From CAZXVW01 sp964644025 (GTDB taxonomy: Bacteria > Acidobacteriota > Terriglobia > Bryobacterales > Bryobacteraceae), in NCBI GenBank assembly GCA_964644025.1, contig CAZXVW010000137.1, forward strand, positions 1-11,751: a stretch of DNA of 11,751 bases, written 5' to 3'. Positions 7,325 to 11,751 of the stretch are shown piece after piece. The position numbers and the translations under genes were made by a program. The notes below the pieces were generated by a model. That model worked only from the letters and a program-made list of their open reading frames with translations. It made no database searches and was not told the origin of the DNA. Position 1 is the stretch's first letter; each line of letters starts with the position of its first letter.

Positions 7325-8929
7325 ATGCCCTCACAAGTTCGCACGATTCTCTGGGCACAGCTTCGGACGCTGCGCGCTTTCCACCCGCGGCGAAATCGTG
7401 CTCGGCTGGTGGTCAGCGCGGTCATGTCCACGATCTGGTATGGGTTATGGGCGGCGGCCGCGGTGGCCGCGGGCGTTATCCTGGCCGGCGTAACCGACCA
7501 GGAGCGCTTGTGGCTCTTGCTGGGCCAGGGGCTCATGATCAGCTTGCTGTACTGGCAGGTGATACCGGTGCTGATGGTCTCCACGGGAGCATCACTCGAT
7601 CTGAAGCGCCTGCTAGTCTATCCCATCCCGGCTCACCGGCTTTTCGGCCTGGAAGTTCTGCTGCGGCTGAGTACCGGGGTGGAAATGATCCTCGTGTTGA
7701 TCGGCGCCAGCGCCGGCCTGATGGCAAACCCGACGCTCCCGTTCTGGGCCCCGGCTGGTTTTCTGCCCTTCATTTTGCTCAATCTGTTTGTGGCGGCGGG
7801 CGTGCGAAACGTGCTGGAGAGGTTGCTGGCGCGGAAATATGTCCGGGAGGTCGGGTTCCTGTTGCTGGTGATGGCCGCGGCGCTGCCGCAGATTCTGCTG
7901 CTGGGCGGGGTCCCGGGTTCGTTCCGGTCCCTGGCGCAGTCCCCGCCGGCGTGGTGGTGGCCATGGAGCGCCACCGCCTCGGTGGTGTGCGGGACCGCGG
8001 GCGTCGTTTCGTGGGCGGTACTGGGGGGCTGGGTCGCGCTCGCTTTCGGTTTCGGGCGCTGGCAGTTTGAACGGAGCCTTCGCTGGGACAGGGAAGCCGG
8101 TGAAGTGCGCAAGCCCCGGAGGCCGGCGAGAGAGTCCCGGCGCGCCAGGGTGTTGAGTCTGCCCTCGGCGGTTCTGGCCGACCCGCTGGGCGCGCTGGTG
8201 GAGAAAGAGCTGCGGACGCTCAGCCGTTCCCCACGTTTCCGGCTCCTGTTCCTGATGGGTTTCAGTTTCGGACTGATCCTATGGCTGCCGATCGCCTTCC
8301 GGAGCGGCAGCGGAGGCACTTCGATCCTGGCGGCCAATTACCTGACTTTCGTCAGCGTCTACGCCCTGCTGCTGCTGGGGGAAGTGATCTGGAACTCGTT
8401 TGGATTTGACCGGGCGGCAGCACAGCTTTACTTGCTGACACCGGTTCCGGCGGGCAAGGTCCTGCTGGGCAAGAATATCGCGGGGACCATTTTCGTCTTC
8501 CTGGAGGTGACCGCGGTGGCCGCCGTGTGCGCCATCTTGCGGATGCCGATCTCACCGATAAAGCTGGCCGAATGTTACGCCGTGACGCTGGTGCTGACCC
8601 TTTACATACTAGCGGCGGGAAACCAGGGTTCGACCCGCTACGCGCGCGGCGTGGACCCGCGGCGGCCATGGCGTTCGACCTCCACCGGAAGATTTCAGGC
8701 GATGCTGCTACTCGTCTACCCGGTGATCGCAATCCCGGTTGTGCTTGCGTTCCTCCTTCGGTACGCTTTCGGCAGCACCCTGGCATTCTGGGGCGTGCTC
8801 GCGGCGGCTGCGGCCGGCGGAGGGGCCGTGTACCGGTTGTCGCTCAACTCGGCGGCCGCCGTGATCGAGGGGCGGCCGGAGCAGTTGATCTCATCGCTTT
8901 CCGCCAGAGAAGGACCGATTTCGGCCTGA
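7325..8929 (+). CDS. ABC-2-type exporter permease, large form with internal duplication
   Basis: 534 residues, about twelve hydrophobic segments (for example ~30-53, 62-84, 110-132, 143-160, 175-195, 217-242, 305-323, 337-355, 383-403, 415-431, 458-478, 485-503). It is about twice the length of a simple ABC-2 permease. A basic cytoplasmic linker (~250-300, rich in Arg) separates two halves. Each half holds a matching element: LLVYPIPAHRL at ~96-106 and LYLLTPVPAGKVL at ~368-380, each followed by a membrane helix. This suggests a fused, duplicated permease that could work as a single chain with two copies of the upstream ATPase. The ATG at 7325 is preferred; a GTG at 7322 directly after the ATPase stop is the alternative. 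Coupling to the upstream gene is likely, since no strong ribosome site is visible. The exported substrate is unknown. Confidence 0.82.
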   Translation: MPSQVRTILWAQLRTLRAFHPRRNRARLVVSAVMSTIWYGLWAAAAVAAGVILAGVTDQERLWLLLGQGLMISLLYWQVIPVLMVSTGASLDLKRLLVYPIPAHRLFGLEVLLRLSTGVEMILVLIGASAGLMANPTLPFWAPAGFLPFILLNLFVAAGVRNVLERLLARKYVREVGFLLLVMAAALPQILLLGGVPGSFRSLAQSPPAWWWPWSATASVVCGTAGVVSWAVLGGWVALAFGFGRWQFERSLRWDREAGEVRKPRRPARESRRARVLSLPSAVLADPLGALVEKELRTLSRSPRFRLLFLMGFSFGLILWLPIAFRSGSGGTSILAANYLTFVSVYALLLLGEVIWNSFGFDRAAAQLYLLTPVPAGKVLLGKNIAGTIFVFLEVTAVAAVCAILRMPISPIKLAECYAVTLVLTLYILAAGNQGSTRYARGVDPRRPWRSTSTGRFQAMLLLVYPVIAIPVVLAFLLRYAFGSTLAFWGVLAAAAAGGGAVYRLSLNSAAAVIEGRPEQLISSLSAREGPISA

Positions 8930-8944
8930 GGGCGTCGAGCGCCC
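8930..8944. terminator. Possible small bidirectional terminator stem
   Basis: The 21-base gap between the convergent permease and orphan ABC ATPase genes contains GGGCG-TCGAG-CGCCC, a perfect 5-bp stem beginning one base after the permease TGA. There is no T-run, so termination strength is doubtful. A similar stem lies in the other tail-to-tail gap of this window. Confidence 0.3.
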
Positions 8945-8950
8945 GCCAGC

Positions 8951-9742
8951 TTACCAGAGATGGTAGTAGCCGTCACGCACGACTACCTGGAAAGAAGCGC
9001 CGAACAAGCGTGACAGCGTCGCCGGGGTGAGCAGGCTCCGCTTGGACCCGTCGGCGAAGAGGCGTCCCCGCCGGAGAAGGATCACGCGCTGAATCTCTGG
9101 GATGATGTCATGGAGCTGGTGCGTCACCATGATCAAGCCGGTACCCGCGGCGGCGATTTTCCGGAGGATGCGCCGCAACTCGTAGGTGGCGCGCAAATCC
9201 AGGCTGGCGGTCGGTTCGTCGAGCACCAAGGCCTTGGGATCGTGAACCAGGGCCCGGGCGATCAACACGAGGCGCGCCTCGCCGCTGGAGAGTTCGCTCA
9301 TCCGGCGTCCGGCCAGGTGCGAGGCCTCCAGCAGCTCCAGCACTTCAGCCGCCTTCCGCTCCATGTAAGCAGTGACGTGATGATGCGGCCAGATGCCGAT
9401 GCTGGAGAAGAACCCCGACAAGACAATCTCGCGGCCGGAGAAATCCCGGCTGCAGGCCTGCAGGAGATCGTTTGAGACGATGCCGAGCAGTGCGCGCAGC
9501 TCGAAGATGTTCCAGGATTCCCGGCCCAGGATGCGCAGGTACGACCTGGCAGCCAGCCGCGGGTAGCACTCGCGGGTGATTGTCTTGATCAGCGTGGATT
9601 TTCCCGAGCCGTTCGGACCCAGAATGGCCACGTTCTCGCCGAGCGCAATGGACAGGGTAATGCCGTCCAGGGCCACTCGGTGGTTTCGCACAACCGTTAC
9701 GTTGCCGTATTCAATCAGCGGTGGCTGGTGATCATTGGCCAA
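8951..9742 (-). CDS. Orphan ABC ATPase, YlmA/ModF-like
   Basis: 263 residues, one complete ATP-binding domain. Walker A GPNGSGKST is at ~42-50. The segment IKTITRECYP after it is typical of the YlmA/ModF-like group. Signature LSSGEARLVLIARAL is at ~150-164, Walker B ALVLDEPTASLD at ~170-181, and the switch histidine is in VTHQLHDIIPEI, close to the THH..EIP form of that group. No permease or binding protein lies beside it; the neighbouring exporter on the opposite strand has its own ATPase. The start is set at TTG (9742) because no in-frame ATG or GTG precedes the conserved core; homologues of this type begin a similar distance before the first strand. No clear ribosome site is seen. It may be a soluble ATPase of uncertain role rather than part of an importer. 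Confidence 0.82.
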   Translation of the reverse strand: MANDHQPPLIEYGNVTVVRNHRVALDGITLSIALGENVAILGPNGSGKSTLIKTITRECYPRLAARSYLRILGRESWNIFELRALLGIVSNDLLQACSRDFSGREIVLSGFFSSIGIWPHHHVTAYMERKAAEVLELLEASHLAGRRMSELSSGEARLVLIARALVHDPKALVLDEPTASLDLRATYELRRILRKIAAAGTGLIMVTHQLHDIIPEIQRVILLRRGRLFADGSKRSLLTPATLSRLFGASFQVVVRDGYYHLW

Positions 9743-10000
9743 GGCTGATAATGAGCGAAACCTCGCGCCTCCAGATGCTATCGATGCTGCCGCTTCTGCT
9801 GCTGGAACCCTGGAGCGGGCGCACTCCCGGTATTGATGAGACCCTCAGGAGCCAGTGGGCCGGGGCGATTCAGGCCAGACCTGTCCGGCGCGCCGACACG
9901 AATCCTGTCCAGACGCCAGGAATATGCAGACCCGCCACGTTCCGGACCTGCGGAGTAGTTTGCTCTGCTTCCGGCGATTGCCAGCCCCCCTCGGTTCCCG
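9743..10000. other. Gene-free stretch between orphan ABC ATPase and ferredoxin
   Basis: These 258 bases are the longest gene-free run. No ORF with family resemblance, tRNA fold, convincing promoter pair or strong terminator was recognised. The minus-strand frame of the ATPase stays open back to about 9848, but contains no ATG or GTG start there. It presumably holds the ATPase promoter and the ferredoxin 3' end. Confidence 0.5.
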
Positions 10001-10255
10001 TCACAGCCCGTAATAAGCGGAGTTCTTCTCGATGAATTCCTGCTTATCGTCGGGAAGCTCCTCCAGCGGGAAGATGGACTCGGTTGGGCAAACCGGGACG
10101 CAGGCGCCACAGTCGATGCACTCTTCCGGGTGGATGTAGAGCTGCGGAACGTCCTCGAAACCCTCTTCCTCTTCGGTCGGGTGGATGCAGTCGACCGGGC
10201 ATGCTTCCACGCAAAGGGAATCTTTCGTGCACGTGTCAATAATTACGTAAGCCAT
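10001..10255 (-). CDS. 7Fe-type ferredoxin ([3Fe-4S][4Fe-4S])
   Basis: 84 residues, a small soluble electron carrier. The first motif is C9-x5-C15-x3-C19-P with Asp at 12 where a classical 2[4Fe-4S] ferredoxin has Cys. This is the pattern of 7Fe ferredoxins such as that of Thermus, although the first loop here is two residues shorter. The second motif C46-x2-C49-x2-C52-x3-C56-P is intact. By family precedent C9, C15 and C56 bind the 3Fe cluster and C19, C46, C49 and C52 the 4Fe cluster; C23 is extra. An acidic insert (~28-35) lies between the motifs, and the C-terminal tail is helical and acidic. The ATG at 10255 has GGTGAT just upstream. It is a single-gene unit on the minus strand, with no obvious redox partner in the window. 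Confidence 0.92.
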   Translation of the reverse strand: MAYVIIDTCTKDSLCVEACPVDCIHPTEEEEGFEDVPQLYIHPEECIDCGACVPVCPTESIFPLEELPDDKQEFIEKNSAYYGL

Positions 10256-10476
10256 AGATCACCGCGCAGGACGTGGCAATTTGAATGCCAGACGCGGGGG
10301 GGTGCGGTAACTAGTTGAAATCTAAGCTGATGATTACTTGCAAAGGCATGATCCAGGTGCAATTTGCCGCCGCCGGCGCCCCTGGTGGGTGAATCTGCGC
10401 ACCCCGGGGGAGGCCAACCGGGCGGAAACGGCTGCTGCGAGGAATATGGCCCAAGGCGGTTTCCAGGGCGTCCGCT
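10256..10476. other. Intergenic stretch between ferredoxin and S2P protease
   Basis: About 220 bases lie between the ferredoxin start and the end of the protease gene. Apart from the inverted repeat at 10274-10290 and a weak stem GGGTG/CACCC (10387-10404) with no T-run, no gene, RNA or clear promoter was recognised. Confidence 0.4.
10274..10290. promoter_or_regulatory. Short inverted repeat upstream of ferredoxin
   Basis: TGGCA-N7-TGCCA is a perfect 5-bp inverted repeat, 19 to 35 bases before the ferredoxin start. It could be an operator or a leader hairpin. No protein is assigned to it and the arms are short enough to be chance. Confidence 0.2.
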
Positions 10477-11088
10477 TCACCGGAGAACCGCGAAAAGGGT
10501 CCGGGTTGCCCCCATTGCCCAATCCGACATGTGGTAGCCGATATCGGTCATGGAAATCGCCAGGACCAGCAGGAGGAGACCGACCCGCGCCAGTTCGTTA
10601 TAAAGCCGCGGCGGGAGCCGAGCGGCCAGCAGCAACTTCGAGCCGTCCAGGGGCGGCAGCGGAATCATGTTGAAAATGGCCAGGTACAGGCTGAGGTAGA
10701 CGCCGCGGGCGGAAAACTCAGCCAGAGCCGGAATCAAGTTTGCCGAAGCCCGGGCGACGGCTGCCAGCAGGAGGGCGAAGACTACGTTGCTGGCCGGTCC
10801 GGCCAGGGCGACCAGGGCCAGGCCCTTCAGGCGCCAGCGCAGCCGGTAAGGATTCGTATTGACCGGCTTCCCCCACCCCAGGAAGCCCGCTCCGAACAGG
10901 GAGGTGATGGCCGGGAGGATCACGGTTCCCAGCCAGTCCACGTGGGCCAGCGGGTTCAACGTGGCCCGGCCCTCCCGCTGCGGCGTATCGTCGCCGAGGC
11001 GGATGGCCACCCAGGCGTGCGCGAACTCGTGGGGCGTGGTGAGGATCCACAACAAGGACACGTTCAAAACAGCGGCTTCCAGGTTCAT
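10477..11088 (-). CDS. Site-2-protease-family (M50) intramembrane metallopeptidase
   Basis: 203 residues, several membrane helices. The zinc motif HEFAH is at ~20-24, inside the first helical region (LLWILTTPHEFAHAW). The second conserved motif NMIPLPPLDGSK near ~160 gives the third zinc ligand Asp in the N-x-x-P-x-P-P-L-D-G form. Both active-site elements are therefore intact. The length fits the minimal bacterial S2P group without PDZ domains. GWGKPV at ~70 and ALVALAGPASN at ~93-103 are also typical. The start is the ATG at 11088, with GGGGGAG a few bases upstream. The same reading frame is open further upstream across the antisense of selC and into the recombinase remnant, but the family N-terminus and ribosome site place the true start here. 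The substrate is unknown. Confidence 0.9.
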   Translation of the reverse strand: MNLEAAVLNVSLLWILTTPHEFAHAWVAIRLGDDTPQREGRATLNPLAHVDWLGTVILPAITSLFGAGFLGWGKPVNTNPYRLRWRLKGLALVALAGPASNVVFALLLAAVARASANLIPALAEFSARGVYLSLYLAIFNMIPLPPLDGSKLLLAARLPPRLYNELARVGLLLLVLAISMTDIGYHMSDWAMGATRTLFAVLR

Positions 11089-11160
11089 GGGCGCTCCCCC
11101 CCATCTTGCCAGAGTGGGAGGGTTGGAGTTCGGCGGCCGGTTTGCCGCCGTGAGGGATGT

Positions 11161-11166
11161 TACAAT
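11161..11166 (+). promoter_or_regulatory. Candidate -10 element of selC
   Basis: TACAAT, preceded by T, lies seven bases before the tRNA 5' end. It is followed by the GC-rich stretch CGGCG, as often seen in promoters of stable RNAs. No good -35 hexamer is present at 16-18 bases; the nearest TTGCCG (11142-11147) is only 13 bases away. Placement is right, but the call rests on the -10 alone. Confidence 0.35.
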
Positions 11167-11172
11167 CGGCGT

Positions 11173-11267
11173 GGAAGCTATTCTTGGCCGGTGCTGGGCC
11201 TGGTCTTCAAAACCAGTGGGCGGCGCTCGGCGCTGCCGGTGGGTTCGACTCCCACTAGCTTCCGCCA
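11173..11267 (+). tRNA. selC: tRNA-Sec (selenocysteine), anticodon UCA
   Basis: 95 nucleotides including an encoded CCA. The acceptor stem is 8 bp (GGAAGCTA at 11173-11180 with TAGCTTCC at 11256-11263), followed by discriminator G and CCA at 11265-11267. The anticodon stem CTGGT/ACCAG (11200-11204, 11212-11216) encloses the loop CTTCAAA with anticodon TCA at 11207-11209, reading UGA. The long variable arm at ~11119-11137 forms a 7-8 bp stem with one G-U pair. The T arm is GTGGG-TTCGACT-CCCAC (11239-11255). The 8-bp acceptor, long extra arm and UCA anticodon together are diagnostic of tRNA-Sec. Layout matches E. coli selC base for base in length. It implies selA, selB, selD and at least one selenoprotein elsewhere in the genome. 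Its 3' end is used as the integration site of the adjacent mobile DNA. Confidence 0.96.
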
Positions 11268-11679
11268 CTAAGCCATTTGTTTTCAATGCCTTGATGCGCG
11301 GAGACCCATCCATTGTGCCCGAAATTGTGCCCGGTAGATACCGTTCCATCTTCGCCGCCACTTCTCGAAGGTCACGATCGCCGATAATGTGGTACCGCTC
11401 GAACGTACGCCGCGTCAGGTGGCCCGAGACGGTCATGGCCTGCTTTTCCGGCACACCCGCCCGGACCATGTTCGTCAGAGCTGTGCGCCGGAGGTCATGG
11501 AAGAGGAGCCTTTCAACACCGACCTTGCGACAATACTCGTTCCAAGTTTTCCAGCGATAGATCATCCGCCGACCCTTTACCTGGAACAGCCAAGGGCACT
11601 CAGGATCACGGTCGGCATAAGCTATGTCAAGCCAGTATTTCATTTCTCCGTGAATAGGAAGCACCCTAGTACCTACTTG
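11268..11679 (-). pseudogene. Truncated tyrosine recombinase (phage-type integrase), C-terminal catalytic remnant
   Basis: About 135 codons of recognisable integrase: TRVLPIHGEMKYWLD, then the catalytic HDLRR (His and first Arg of the H-x-x-R box), SGHLT with the second His, and FERYHI with the nucleophile Tyr. The N-terminal DNA-binding domain and the first catalytic Arg are missing: two codons before a TTG at 11682 the frame meets TAA, and the sequence beyond belongs to an IS630-type element. The remnant points at selC and abuts its CCA end, the usual arrangement for an element integrated in a tRNA 3' end. No stop codon ends it before the tRNA; the frame runs on antisense through selC into the protease gene. 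It cannot be catalytically active as it stands. Base composition here is visibly less GC-rich than the chromosome to the left. Confidence 0.85.
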
Positions 11680-11705
11680 CAATAGTTAGCGATACGGTGT
11701 ATACT
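11677..11705 (+). promoter_or_regulatory. Strong sigma-70-like promoter of the IS transposase
   Basis: TTGCAA (11677-11682), exactly 17 bases, then TATACT (11700-11705). Each hexamer matches five of six or four of six consensus positions with ideal spacing. The expected start of transcription, about seven bases on, falls at or next to the ATG at 11711. The -35 lies at or near the border with the integrase remnant, so it may be supplied in part by the insertion. Confidence 0.6.
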
Positions 11706-11710
11706 GGGGT

Positions 11711-11751
11711 ATGCCTGGAAGTGCTACCCCTATTGAGCTCTCCGAACAGGA
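11711..11751 (+). CDS. IS630-family transposase, N-terminal fragment
   Basis: Reads MPGSATPIELSEQ before the window ends. The pattern P-I-x-L-S-x-x-E after a short MPG lead is the usual opening of one IS630 transposase group, which continues into a helix-turn-helix and a DDE catalytic domain. An in-frame stop at 11687 and the absence of other start codons fix the ATG. GGGG sits only one base before the ATG, too close to be a ribosome site. With only 13 residues the family call is tentative but fits the disruption of the neighbouring integrase. Confidence 0.6.
   Translation, partial: MPGSATPIELSEQ

Larger units (their letters stand above)
11670..11751 (+). mobile_element. Left end of an IS630-type insertion sequence (partial, runs off window)
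   Basis: The integrase homology stops near 11670-11680 and a transposase-like reading frame begins at 11711 on the opposite strand, so the insertion sequence starts between. IS630-type elements insert at TA, and five TA dinucleotides lie at 11667-11688, so the exact border cannot be fixed from one end. The right end and the target duplication lie outside the window. Confidence 0.55.

Noticed and set aside
10477..11088. Possible selenocysteine codon (TGA) at the protease end near selC
   Set aside because: The TGA at 10477 ends a protein of normal family length, and no conserved extension or SECIS-like stem was seen beyond it. No other gene here shows an in-frame TGA inside a conserved domain.

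Overview
The window is high-GC, densely coded bacterial DNA from a free-living Gram-negative organism. The outer-membrane barrel protein, the 7Fe-type ferredoxin with a C-x5-C first motif and the GC-rich style suggest Acidobacteriota (Solibacteres/Bryobacterales-like). That placement is inference from protein style only. Everything left of about 11.27 kb looks like ordinary chromosome. The last ~480 bases are mobile DNA inserted behind a tRNA gene.

Layout: (1) 53-4193, minus strand: two overlapping genes, a TPR plus C-terminal outer-membrane barrel protein followed by a secreted TIM-barrel glycoside-hydrolase-like protein. This pairing resembles PgaA/PgaB or PelB/PelA of synthase-dependent exopolysaccharide export. 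A third gene may begin at position 33 and leave the window. (2) 4348-5517, plus: glutaryl-CoA dehydrogenase. (3) 5547-6431, minus: a single-domain HDOD signalling protein. (4) 6563-8929, plus: a two-gene ABC exporter (ATPase and large ABC-2-type permease). (5) 8951-9742, minus: an orphan ABC ATPase of the YlmA/ModF-like kind. (6) 10001-10255, minus: a 7Fe-type ferredoxin. (7) 10477-11088, minus: a site-2-protease-family membrane metallopeptidase. (8) 11173-11267, plus: selC, the selenocysteine tRNA with anticodon UCA. (9) Abutting the CCA end of selC, a 5'-truncated tyrosine recombinase points at the tRNA, and its missing front is replaced by the left end of an IS630-type element whose transposase runs off the window.

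The genes are mostly independent housekeeping or accessory units; the clear functional pairs are (1) and (4). The most interesting points are the divergent exopolysaccharide-type pair and the layered mobile-element scar at selC. In that scar one reading frame stays open from the recombinase remnant, through the antisense of selC, into the membrane protease, giving an apparent 401-residue chimera that is probably not a real protein. No CRISPR array and no rRNA were seen. No gene-free stretch exceeds 300 bases; the longest is 9743-10000 (258 bases), where nothing convincing was found.
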